Shown in pieces: positions 16,305 to 23,725 of a stretch of DNA of 23,725 bases. A program made the translations under genes and the position numbers. Within the stretch, counting starts at the first letter, position 1. Every line of letters starts with the position of its first letter. The notes under the pieces are model-generated. The model was given only the letters and a program-made list of their open reading frames with translations, had not been told where the DNA came from and searched no databases. Source of the DNA: Clostridia bacterium (lineage in GTDB: Bacteria > Bacillota_A > Clostridia > Christensenellales > UBA1750); the NCBI GenBank assembly GCA_017413675.1, contig JAFPSR010000081.1:1-23725 (forward strand), written 5' to 3'.

Positions 16305-19300
16305 TTGTTTGAATTAAATAATTTTGACAGTATACAGATTGGTCTGGCATCTCCCGAAAAGATCCGCGAATGGTCCCACGGAGAAGTCAAAAAACCGGAA
16401 ACCATCAACTATCGTACACTGAAGCCGGAACGCGACGGTCTGTTCTGCGAGCGCATCTTCGGGCCTACCAAGGACTGGGAATGCCACTGCGGAAAATATA
16501 AGCGGGTACGCTATAAGGGCGTTGTCTGCGACAAGTGCGGCGTAGAAGTCACCAAGGCAAAGGTTCGCCGGGAACGTATGGGTCATATCGAACTGGCTGC
16601 TCCGGTATCCCATATCTGGTACTTCCGTTCCATCCCTTCCAGGATGGGCCTGCTGCTGGACATGGGTCCCAGGAACCTGGACCGTGTGCTGTATTTTGCC
16701 GCCTTCGTTGTTCTGGATCCCGGTGATACCGACCTGCAGTACAAGCAGGTACTCAGCGATGTGGAAATGCAGGAAGCGCAGAATAAGTACGGTGCCGATG
16801 CCTTCAAGGCGGAGATGGGTGCCGAAGCGATTCGCAAACTGCTCATGGACATCGACCTGGATGCCCTCAGCGAAGAACTGAGAAATGACCTGCATGATTC
16901 TTCCGGGCAGAAGCGCCTTCGCGCCATCAAGCGTCTGGAAGTTGTAGAAGCTTTCCGTAAATCCCACAACCGTCCCGAGTGGATGATTCTGACCGTAATC
17001 CCGGTAATTCCTCCGGAACTGCGTCCCATGGTGCAGCTGGACGGCGGACGTTTTGCCACGTCCGACCTGAATGACCTGTACCGCCGTGTCATCAACCGCA
17101 ACAACCGCCTCAAGCATATGCTCGAACTCGGCGCGCCCGACATCATCGTCCGCAACGAGAAACGTATGCTCCAGGAAGCAGTTGACGCCCTGATCGACAA
17201 CGGCCGCCGCGGCCGCGGCGTAACCGGCCCCGGCAACCGTCCCCTGAAGAGCCTGAGCGACCTTCTGCGCGGCAAACAGGGACGTTTCCGTCAGAACCTG
17301 CTGGGCAAGCGTGTCGACTACTCCGGCCGTTCCGTTATTGTTGTAGGTCCGGAACTGAAGATGCATCAGTGCGGCCTGCCCAAGGAAATGGCTCTGGAAC
17401 TGTTCAAGCCGTTTGTTATGAAGAAGCTGGTCGAAAACGACCGTGCCCATAATATCAAGAGCGCCAAGCGCATGGTGGAGAGAATGCGTCCGGAAGTCTG
17501 GGATGTCCTGGAAGACGTCATCCATGACCATCCTGTCCTTCTGAACCGCGCCCCGACCCTGCACCGTCTCGGAATCCAGGCCTTTGAGCCGGTTCTCGTG
17601 GAAGGTAAGGCCCTCAAACTGCACCCGCTGTGCTGTACCGCCTACAACGCCGACTTTGACGGCGACCAGATGGCCGTACACGTACCGCTGTCCATGGAAG
17701 CCCAGACGGAAGCCCGCTTCCTGATGATGGCTGCCAACAATATCCTGAAGCCGTCCGACGGCAACCCGGTTGTAACCCCCACGCAGGACATGGTCATCGG
17801 TTCCTACTACCTGACGATTTTCCGTCCCGGCGCCAAGGGAGAAGGCCGTGCCTTCAAGGATCAGGAAGAAGCCCAGATGGCTTACCAGGTTGGCGAAATC
17901 AGCCTGCAGGCCAAGGTCAAGATCCGCCTTGCCCGTGAAATCAACGGCGAGAAGCGTACCAAGATCGTGGAGACCAGTGTCGGACGCATCATATTTAATG
18001 AAGCAATCCCGCAGGATCTGGGATTCCAGACCCGCGAAACCGAGGATGACGCCTTCAAGCTGGAGATCGACTTTGTTGTCGGATCCAAGGACCTGAAGAA
18101 TATCGTTTATGCCTGCTACCGCAAGCATGGTGCCACGCAGACTTACCAGATGCTGGACCGCATCAAGGCTATGGGATTCAAGTATTCCACCCGCGGCGCC
18201 ATCACGGTATCTGTCGGCGACGTTGTTGTTCCGGAAACCAAGAAAGCCATCCTGGCCGAAGCCGAGGAAGAAGTATCCAAAGTGGAAAATGCTTTCCGTT
18301 TCGGCGAACTTTCCGAAAACGAACGTTATCAGCGCGTTATCAACATCTGGGACGAAACCACCCGCCGTGTGACTGCGGAAGTGGAAAAATCCCTGGATGA
18401 CTTCAACCCCATCACCATGATGGCCCGTTCCGGTGCCCGAGGATCCATCAACCAGATCCGTCAGCTGGCCGGTATGCGCGGCCTGATGGCGAACCCGTCC
18501 GGCGGCATCATCGAGTTGCCGATCCGTGCCAACTTCCGTGAAGGCCTGAGCATTCTGGAATTCTTCATCTCCTCGCACGGTGCCCGTAAGGGTCTGGCCG
18601 ATACGGCTTTGAAGACTGCGGACTCCGGGTACCTGACCCGCCGTCTTGTAGACGTTGCCCAGGATGTTATCGTTCGGGAAGAAGACTGTTTCGAAGCTCA
18701 TGGAGAGCAGGTCCGCGGCATGACCGTCGGCGCCATCATGAACGGCGGCCAGATGATCGAAAGCCTTGAGGAGCGGATCCGCGGCCGTGTGGCGGCGGAG
18801 GACATCGTCCATCCCGAAACCGGAGAAATCCTGGTTCACCTTAACGAGGATATCACCTATGAAAAGGCCGAAGAGATCGTAAAGGCCGGCATCAAGCAGG
18901 TCAACATCCGTACGGTCATGACCTGTAAGTCCGAAAGCGGCGTATGCGCCAGATGCTACGGTGCCAATATGGCGACCGGATACCGCGTGGATATCGGCGA
19001 AGCTGTCGGCATCATTGCCGCACAGGCCATCGGTGAGCCCGGCACGCAGCTGACCATGCGTACATTCCATACCGGCGGCGTTTCCCAGGCAGCAGATATC
19101 ACACAGGGTCTTCCGCGTGTGGTTGAATTGTTCGAAGCCAGAAAGCCGAAAGGCCTGGCTGTGATCAGTGAGATCAGCGGTACCGTACACATCGGCGAGA
19201 ACAAACGGCGCCGTGAGGTCACTGTCACGAATGCCAATGGAGAAGCGGTGGTTTATCCCATCAACTATGGCTCCCTGCTCAAGGTTGCCGAAGGCGATGT

Positions 19301-19847
19301 GATCGAAGCCGGTGACGAACTGACCGAAGGTTCCGTCAACCCGAACGAACTGATCAAGATCAAGGGCGTCCGCGGAGTGCAGGAATACCTGACCCGTGAA
19401 GTTCTTTCTACCTACAGACAGCAGGGTGTTGACGTATCCGACAAGCATATCGAGGTTATTGTCCGCCAGATGCTGCGCAAGGTCCGCATTGAGGACAGTG
19501 GGGATACCGAAATGCTGCCCGGCAGTCTCGTGGATATTTTCCGCTTTGAGAAAGAAAACGACGAAATTATCCGCAATGGCGGCCAGCCTGCAGTTGCCAA
19601 GCGTATCCTGCTGGGGATCACCAAAGCCTCCCTGGCAACGGACAGCTTCCTGTCTGCCGCATCCTTCCAGGAAACCACCCGTGTTCTGACCGAAGCCGCG
19701 ATCAAGGGCAAGGTCGATCCGCTGATGGGCCTCAAGGAGAATGTTATCATCGGCAAGCTGATTCCCGCCGGTACCGGCATGAAGCGCTACAAGAACGTGG
19801 ATCTGATCGAACAGGATCAGACCCTGAGCGAAGCCGGGGAAGACTGA
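16305..19847 (+). CDS. rpoC: RNA polymerase beta-prime subunit
   Basis: 1180-residue beta-prime subunit, close to the usual Firmicutes length. It begins at TTG, with GGGAGG eight bases upstream. The N-terminal zinc site has Cys60, Cys62, Cys75 and Cys78. The catalytic [10 protein letters not shown] holds the magnesium-binding Asp450, Asp452 and Asp454. The second zinc site has Cys795, Cys874, Cys881 and Cys884. The bridge-helix/trigger-loop region includes [15 protein letters not shown]. Co-transcribed with rpoB. It is followed by two hairpins and the str-operon promoter instead of an L7Ae-like ribosomal gene. Confidence 0.98.
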   Translation: MFELNNFDSIQIGLASPEKIREWSHGEVKKPETINYRTLKPERDGLFCERIFGPTKDWECHCGKYKRVRYKGVVCDKCGVEVTKAKVRRERMGHIELAAPVSHIWYFRSIPSRMGLLLDMGPRNLDRVLYFAAFVVLDPGDTDLQYKQVLSDVEMQEAQNKYGADAFKAEMGAEAIRKLLMDIDLDALSEELRNDLHDSSGQKRLRAIKRLEVVEAFRKSHNRPEWMILTVIPVIPPELRPMVQLDGGRFATSDLNDLYRRVINRNNRLKHMLELGAPDIIVRNEKRMLQEAVDALIDNGRRGRGVTGPGNRPLKSLSDLLRGKQGRFRQNLLGKRVDYSGRSVIVVGPELKMHQCGLPKEMALELFKPFVMKKLVENDRAHNIKSAKRMVERMRPEVWDVLEDVIHDHPVLLNRAPTLHRLGIQAFEPVLVEGKALKLHPLCCTAYNADFDGDQMAVHVPLSMEAQTEARFLMMAANNILKPSDGNPVVTPTQDMVIGSYYLTIFRPGAKGEGRAFKDQEEAQMAYQVGEISLQAKVKIRLAREINGEKRTKIVETSVGRIIFNEAIPQDLGFQTRETEDDAFKLEIDFVVGSKDLKNIVYACYRKHGATQTYQMLDRIKAMGFKYSTRGAITVSVGDVVVPETKKAILAEAEEEVSKVENAFRFGELSENERYQRVINIWDETTRRVTAEVEKSLDDFNPITMMARSGARGSINQIRQLAGMRGLMANPSGGIIELPIRANFREGLSILEFFISSHGARKGLADTALKTADSGYLTRRLVDVAQDVIVREEDCFEAHGEQVRGMTVGAIMNGGQMIESLEERIRGRVAAEDIVHPETGEILVHLNEDITYEKAEEIVKAGIKQVNIRTVMTCKSESGVCARCYGANMATGYRVDIGEAVGIIAAQAIGEPGTQLTMRTFHTGGVSQAADITQGLPRVVELFEARKPKGLAVISEISGTVHIGENKRRREVTVTNANGEAVVYPINYGSLLKVAEGDVIEAGDELTEGSVNPNELIKIKGVRGVQEYLTREVLSTYRQQGVDVSDKHIEVIVRQMLRKVRIEDSGDTEMLPGSLVDIFRFEKENDEIIRNGGQPAVAKRILLGITKASLATDSFLSAASFQETTRVLTEAAIKGKVDPLMGLKENVIIGKLIPAGTGMKRYKNVDLIEQDQTLSEAGED

Positions 19848-19876
19848 TTCCCTTCGAAGCATAAATTATAGGAATA

Positions 19877-19952
19877 AATTCCCCTGTACGGGATCCTGTT
19901 TCCCGTGCAGGGGAATTACTCTCGAACGCAAAAACAGGGAAACGCCTGTTTT
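19877..19952 (+). terminator. Tandem hairpins after rpoC
   Basis: First hairpin: 17-base arms AATTCCCCTGTACGGGA (19877-19893) and TCCCGTGCAGGGGAATT (19901-19917), one T-G wobble, 7-base loop; no T-run follows on the plus strand. Second: AAAACAGG (19931-19938)/CCTGTTTT (19945-19952), whose right arm ends in TTTT. Together they probably end or pause rpoBC transcription; the first could instead protect the 3' end. The rest of the 324-base gap holds the str-operon promoter and leader. Confidence 0.6.
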
Positions 19953-20018
19953 CGCGGGGATGAATGTAAAATATTCGCGTTTTTCCGCATTTCCCGGCTA
20001 TTTCGAAAGAAACATGAA

Positions 20019-20047
20019 TTGACACTTGTTTTAGATAATGATAAAAT
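20019..20047 (+). promoter_or_regulatory. Promoter of the str operon (rpsL-rpsG-fusA-tuf)
   Basis: Consensus TTGACA (20019-20024), a 17-base spacer and TAAAAT (20042-20047). Predicted start near 20054, giving a leader of about 118 bases. So rpsL and downstream genes need not depend on rpoBC transcription. Confidence 0.88.
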
Positions 20048-20108
20048 TTCATGGTGTGCGTTCCGATTTTTTTCTGACCCGGAAAGATCGGGACCGTGAA
20101 GCCTGTCC

Positions 20109-20131
20109 GGAATCCGAGGGTTGCGGATTCC
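20109..20131 (+). promoter_or_regulatory. Hairpin in the rpsL leader
   Basis: GGAATCCG (20109-20116)/CGGATTCC (20124-20131), 8 perfect pairs with a 7-base loop. The right arm can alternatively pair with the GGAAT just downstream (ATTCC-TTA-GGAAT), so two exclusive forms exist. There is no T-run, so this is not a terminator; a role in translational or stability control is possible. Confidence 0.4.
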
Positions 20132-20171
20132 TTAGGAATATCTTCATAAACGCTATAAAGGAGGTGCAAGA

Positions 20172-20546
20172 ATGCCCACAATTAATCAGCTGATTAACAA
20201 CGGAAGGCAGAAGAAGACCTACAAGTCCAAAGCTCCCATCCTGGAAGGCAGCCCGCAGAAGCGCGGCGTTTGCTTGTCGGTAAAAACGCTTACCCCCAAG
20301 AAGCCGAATTCCGCACTGCGCAAGATTGCCAGAGTACGTCTGACGAACCTGATCGAAGGTACGGCTTACATTCCCGGTATCGGTCATAACCTGCAGGAGC
20401 ACTCCGTCGTCCTGATTCGCGGCGGCAGAGTCCGTGACCTGCCTGGTGTCCGCTATCATATCATCCGTGGAACGCTGGATGCAGCCGGCGTAGCCAATCG
20501 TATGCAGGGCAGGTCCCTCTACGGCGCCAAGAGACCGAAGAAGTAA
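20172..20546 (+). CDS. rpsL: 30S ribosomal protein S12
   Basis: 124-residue S12, decoding-centre protein of the small subunit. [35 protein letters not shown] and [12 protein letters not shown] are all in place. Lys43 (TPKKPNS) is intact, but position 88, Lys in E. coli and Bacillus, is Arg here (GRVRDLPG). That is the same change as a well-known streptomycin-resistance mutation. Asp89, the residue methylthiolated by RimO in some bacteria, is kept. Start: AAGGAGGTG five bases before the ATG. First gene of the str operon, behind its own promoter. Confidence 0.98.
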   Translation: MPTINQLINNGRQKKTYKSKAPILEGSPQKRGVCLSVKTLTPKKPNSALRKIARVRLTNLIEGTAYIPGIGHNLQEHSVVLIRGGRVRDLPGVRYHIIRGTLDAAGVANRMQGRSLYGAKRPKK

Positions 20547-20742
20547 CTTGTCTTGAGCCGCCCGGGATGAAGCGGCGCGCGAAAGCGCGGATGCGCTGCG
20601 TTTGGAACAGACGCTTCGTATGGCTTATGCTGAGCCCGCAGTCCCGAGGTGAAAAAAAGTCCTCCTCTCCCGCCATCTGAAGGAGAGCGGCTGCTGTAAA
20701 CTGATTTTCTTCTATCTCTTTTCACTATTAGGAGGATAATGC
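20547..20742 (+). promoter_or_regulatory. Structured rpsL-rpsG intergenic region
   Basis: 196 bases with several hairpins: CGCGC-GAAA-GCGCG (20576-20589, GNRA tetraloop), GCGTTTG-GAA-CAGACGC (20598-20614) and CTCTCC (20665-20670)/GGAGAG (20682-20687). In E. coli the S12-S7 gap binds free S7 for feedback control of the operon. Whether this longer region does so is inference. No promoter or gene is seen in it; it ends in the strong TAGGAGG of rpsG. Confidence 0.45.
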
Positions 20743-21213
20743 ATGTCCAGACGTGGGTTTATTCCCAAGAGGGAAGTGCTTCCCGATCCCGTCTACGGAA
20801 GCATCGTTGTCACCAAACTGATTAACCAGGTGATGTATGACGGCAAACGCGGCACGGCCCAGGAGGTCTGCTACGAAGCGTTTGAAACAGTTGCTCAGAA
20901 GACCAATAAGGACGCTATGGAAGTTTTCCAGGCTGCCCTGAACAATATTCTCCCGATGCTGGAAGTCAAGGCCCGTCGTGTCGGCGGTTCCACTTACCAG
21001 GTCCCCATGGAGATCCGTCCTGAAAGACGGCAGACCCTGGCCCTGCGCTGGCTGGTGGAGTTCTCCCGCGCCCGCGGTGAGAAGACCATGGCTGAGCGTC
21101 TGAGCGCTGAAATCATGGATGCTGCGAACAATACCGGCGCAGCTGTCCGCCGTAAGGAAGAAATGCACAGAATGGCCGAGGCCAACAAGGCATTCGCGCA
21201 TTTCCGCTGGTAA
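20743..21213 (+). CDS. rpsG: 30S ribosomal protein S7
   Basis: 156-residue S7, which nucleates assembly of the 30S head by binding 16S rRNA and contacts mRNA at the exit. Typical MSRRG start, [17 protein letters not shown], the [19 protein letters not shown] segment and C-terminal [10 protein letters not shown]. Length is standard. The ATG is seven bases after GGAGG. Second gene of the str operon; fusA starts 41 bases downstream. S7 is the classic autoregulator of this operon in E. coli, and the structured gap upstream of it may be its target here. Confidence 0.98.
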   Translation: MSRRGFIPKREVLPDPVYGSIVVTKLINQVMYDGKRGTAQEVCYEAFETVAQKTNKDAMEVFQAALNNILPMLEVKARRVGGSTYQVPMEIRPERRQTLALRWLVEFSRARGEKTMAERLSAEIMDAANNTGAAVRRKEEMHRMAEANKAFAHFRW

Positions 21214-21254
21214 GGTATTACGATTTGAACTGTGTATAAGGATGGAATCTGACT

Positions 21255-23324
21255 TTGGCTAGGCAATACTCACTCGAAAACACGCGCAACATCGGGATCA
21301 TGGCGCATATTGATGCGGGCAAGACCACGACCACGGAACGTATCCTGTTTTATACGGGCCGCGTGTACAAGCTGGGCGAAACGCATGAAGGTAATGCCAC
21401 CATGGACTGGATGGAACAGGAGCAGGAGCGCGGAATTACGATTACTTCTGCTGCCACGACGTGTTATTGGCGCGACACGCGCATCAATATCATCGACACG
21501 CCCGGCCATGTGGATTTCACGGTAGAGGTTGAGCGTTCCCTGCGTGTGCTGGATGGCGCGATCGCCGTATTCTGTGCAAAAGGCGGTGTGGAACCGCAGT
21601 CGGAAACGGTATGGCACCAGGCTACCAAGTACGGGGTACCCCGTATCGCCTATGTGAACAAAATGGACATCATGGGCGCGGATTTCTATCATGTCGTAGA
21701 CATGATGAAAGACCGGCTGCACGCTAACGCTGTGCCGATTCAGCTGCCGATCGGCGTTGAATCCACCTTTACGGGCGTTGTGGACCTGATTGAACAGGAA
21801 GCGGTTATCTATCTGGATGACAAGGGAACGGTATCCGAGCATACCGCCATTCCCGAGGATTTGGTCGAAAAAGCGGAAGAATACCGTACAGCCATGATTG
21901 AAGCCATCGCGGAAACCGATGATGAGATCATGGAAGCCTACCTGGGCGGTGAAGAGATTTCCAAGGAAGCCATCCGCAAAGCTTTGCGCAAGGCGACCAT
22001 CTCGAACACCATCGTGCCCGTGGTCTGCGGGACTTCCTACCGCAACAAGGGCGTCCAGCTTGTCATGGATGCGGTTGTGGATTACCTGCCTTCTCCTCTG
22101 GATGTACCCCCGATTCACGGAACCCTGCCGAACGATGAAAACACGCAGGTGATCCGACATTCTTCGGATGAGGAACCGTTCTCCGCACTGGCTTTCAAGA
22201 TCATGGCGGATCCTTTCGTCGGCAAACTGGCATTTTTCCGTGTTTATTCCGGAACCCGTCAGACCGGCACATATGTATATAACGCAACCAAGGGAAAACG
22301 GGAGCGTTTCGGACGAATCCTGCTGATGCACGCCAACCACAGGGAGGAGCTGGACACGGTTTACGCCGGGGACATTGCTGCTGCCGTCGGTCTGCGTGAA
22401 ACCACGACAGGGGATACCCTGTGCGATGAAGAGCATCCGGTAGTGCTGGAGTCTATGGTATTCCCGGATCCCGTTATCCGTGTGGCGATCGAGCCCAAGA
22501 CGAAAGCCGGTCAGGATAAGCTGACCACAGCCCTGATCCGTCTTGCGGAAGAAGATCCCACCTTCAAAACCTATACAGATACGGAAACCGGTCAGACGAT
22601 CATCGCCGGCATGGGGGAACTGCATCTGGAAATCATCGTGGACCGCATCAAGCGCGAGTTCAAGGTGGAGGCCAATGTCGGCACCCCGCAGGTTGCCTAT
22701 CGGGAAGCGTTTGGGAAAGCAGTCAAGGCCGAAGGCCGTTATGTCCGTCAGACCGGCGGTCACGGTCAGTACGGGCACTGCGTGATCAACGTCGAACCGC
22801 AGGCACCGGGATCCGGCTATGAGTTCGTGAATGCCATCGTTGGCGGTGTAATCCCCAGGGAGTACATTCCCGCGATCGATGAAGGCATCCAGGAAGCTGC
22901 CAAGAGCGGCGTACTGGGCGGATATGAAGTGCTCGATTTCAAGGTGACCCTTATCGATGGTTCCTACCATGATGTGGACTCCAGTGAAATGGCTTTCAAG
23001 ATTGCCGGCTCCATGGCGTTCAAGGATGCCATGTCCCGAAGCGATCCCAAGCTTCTCGAGCCTATGATGCGGGTTGACGTTGTCGTTCCGGAAGATTATC
23101 TGGGAGACGTCATCGGGGATCTGAATTCCCGCCGCGGCCGTATCGAAGGTATGGAAACCAGTCCGGACCGCTGCAGCGTGCATGCTATGGTACCCCTGAG
23201 CGAGATGTTCGGTTATGCAACCGATCTTCGTTCCAGAACCCAGGGCCGTGGACTGTTTACCATGCAGTTTGACCATTATGAACAGGTACCCAAGGCAATT
23301 GCCGACAAGGTTACCGGAAGATAA
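21255..23324 (+). CDS. fusA: Elongation factor G
   Basis: 689-residue translational GTPase that drives translocation and, with RRF, ribosome recycling. G motifs: AHIDAGKTT (17-25), DTPGHVDFT (from Asp81) and NKMD (135-138). Domains II-V follow, including [18 protein letters not shown], the domain IV segment [16 protein letters not shown] and the C-terminal [21 protein letters not shown]. It begins at TTG, with AAGGA 12 bases upstream, a rather long spacing; the protein reads [16 protein letters not shown], which fits the family start. Third gene of the str operon. Confidence 0.98.
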   Translation: MARQYSLENTRNIGIMAHIDAGKTTTTERILFYTGRVYKLGETHEGNATMDWMEQEQERGITITSAATTCYWRDTRINIIDTPGHVDFTVEVERSLRVLDGAIAVFCAKGGVEPQSETVWHQATKYGVPRIAYVNKMDIMGADFYHVVDMMKDRLHANAVPIQLPIGVESTFTGVVDLIEQEAVIYLDDKGTVSEHTAIPEDLVEKAEEYRTAMIEAIAETDDEIMEAYLGGEEISKEAIRKALRKATISNTIVPVVCGTSYRNKGVQLVMDAVVDYLPSPLDVPPIHGTLPNDENTQVIRHSSDEEPFSALAFKIMADPFVGKLAFFRVYSGTRQTGTYVYNATKGKRERFGRILLMHANHREELDTVYAGDIAAAVGLRETTTGDTLCDEEHPVVLESMVFPDPVIRVAIEPKTKAGQDKLTTALIRLAEEDPTFKTYTDTETGQTIIAGMGELHLEIIVDRIKREFKVEANVGTPQVAYREAFGKAVKAEGRYVRQTGGHGQYGHCVINVEPQAPGSGYEFVNAIVGGVIPREYIPAIDEGIQEAAKSGVLGGYEVLDFKVTLIDGSYHDVDSSEMAFKIAGSMAFKDAMSRSDPKLLEPMMRVDVVVPEDYLGDVIGDLNSRRGRIEGMETSPDRCSVHAMVPLSEMFGYATDLRSRTQGRGLFTMQFDHYEQVPKAIADKVTGR

Positions 23325-23331
23325 TAGTTAT

Positions 23332-23350
23332 TTCTTATTATATGTAAGAA
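23332..23350 (+). other. Small AT-rich hairpin between fusA and tuf
   Basis: TTCTTA (23332-23337)/TAAGAA (23345-23350), 7-base loop, in the 52-base gap. It is too weak for a terminator; it may be a processing or pausing element. Confidence 0.25.
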
Positions 23351-23376
23351 CACCATAACGGAGGATTACTACTGAA

Positions 23377-23634
23377 ATGGCAAAGGCAAAATTTGAGCGT
23401 ACGAAGCCGCACGTAAACGTGGGCACGATCGGACACGTCGACCATGGCAAGACCACGTTGACCGCAGCGATCACGATGGTACTGGCCAAGCATGGCAACG
23501 CACAGGCGATGCGTTATGATGAAATTGACAAGGCGCCTGAAGAGAAGGCTCGTGGAATCACCATCAACACGGCGCACGTTGAGTATGAGACGGACAAGAG
23601 ACACTATGCAAACTCCAGAATGCGGCGGATTTGA
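23377..23634 (+). CDS. tuf: Elongation factor Tu, 5' fragment only (broken at codon 78)
   Basis: The first 78 codons are canonical EF-Tu: [21 protein letters not shown]-loop GHVDHGKT (19-26), switch [21 protein letters not shown]. The family then continues HVDCPGHADYVKNM, but here the sequence departs after Ala78 (23608-23610), adds NSRMRRI and stops at 23632-23634. The GTPase G3 motif and all later domains are missing, so this copy cannot be functional as assembled. Upstream context (GGAGG 12 bases before the ATG, last gene of the str operon) is normal. The break coincides with a switch to unrelated AT-rich sequence. Confidence 0.95.
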   Translation: MAKAKFERTKPHVNVGTIGHVDHGKTTLTAAITMVLAKHGNAQAMRYDEIDKAPEEKARGITINTAHVEYETDKRHYANSRMRRI

Positions 23635-23725
23635 TTTGACGTGGGCGGATAGATTACGTAAAAGTATTGCAAAAAAGAATCCAAAAGAATTCGACCAACT
23701 TACGGAAGAATATTATCAAAATATA
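23606..23725 (+). CDS. Internal fragment of a DnaE-type DNA polymerase III alpha subunit (out of context)
   Basis: The frame containing the ATG at 23606 stays open for 40 codons to the window edge. It reads [20 protein letters not shown] followed by [12 protein letters not shown]. This aligns well with the conserved DnaE polymerase-core stretch GYSLGGADLLRRAMGKKKPE that follows the YQEQVMQI motif. It is an internal part of a protein over 1000 residues long, so the ATG is not a true start and the match begins about 23620. Base composition is clearly more AT-rich than the rest of the window, pointing to another genome or a phage/plasmid polymerase. The identification rests on motif memory, not a search. 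Confidence 0.55.
   Translation, partial: MQTPECGGFDLTWADRLRKSIAKKNPKEFDQLTEEYYQNI

Noticed and set aside
13294..16350. Very long antisense open frame opposite rpoB (and similar ones opposite rpoC at 16314-19862 and fusA at 21270-23276)
   Set aside because: They mirror the codon bias of the sense genes, lack ribosome-binding sites and resemble no protein family. The sense strand encodes unmistakable rpoB, rpoC and fusA.

Overview
The window looks like a chromosomal contig end from a Gram-positive Clostridia-type bacterium (Firmicutes/Bacillota, fairly GC-rich). The evidence is the RecD2-type helicase, the YacL-type PIN-TRAM membrane protein beside radA, strong AGGAGG ribosome-binding sites, several TTG starts, and an rpoB-rpoC-rpsL-rpsG-fusA-tuf core with Firmicutes-like sequences. 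A gut or rumen anaerobe is my guess from the overall style; the sequence does not prove it.

Layout. Positions 76-2676 (minus) encode the helicase RecD2. A 410-base gap follows, holding the recD2 promoter, a cluster of perfect DnaA boxes, and the promoter and operator-like dyads of the next unit. Positions 3087-5109 hold a GH32 fructosidase and a small membrane-anchored C39-like protein. Positions 5154-5386 hold a promoter, a structured leader or small RNA and a terminator, followed by a zinc-ribbon/transmembrane/transglutaminase-like protein (5387-6790). This gene converges on a membrane-anchored metallophosphoesterase (minus, 6850-7947) across a shared hairpin terminator. From a divergent promoter pair at about 8000-8100, the plus strand carries an anchored beta-propeller-like protein, radA and a yacL homologue, closed by a strong terminator at 12216-12254.

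Positions 12352-23634 form the information-processing block. rpoB and rpoC have their own near-consensus promoter. After two hairpins and a second near-consensus promoter comes the str operon (rpsL, rpsG, fusA, tuf). Several usual Firmicutes neighbours are absent: rplKAJL before rpoB, an L7Ae-like gene between rpoC and rpsL, and disA between radA and yacL.

Points of most interest: (1) tuf breaks off after codon 78 and is joined to an AT-rich fragment that reads as the inside of a DnaE-type DNA polymerase III alpha subunit, which suggests a chimeric assembly or a real insertion; (2) a DnaA-box cluster with no dnaA in sight; (3) a switch-like leader RNA with a duplicated GGAGAGAC and a matching TCTCTCC tract before the transglutaminase gene; (4) Arg instead of Lys at S12 position 88, a known streptomycin-resistance position; (5) repeated CCTGCAGG-type dyads around the GH32 promoter.
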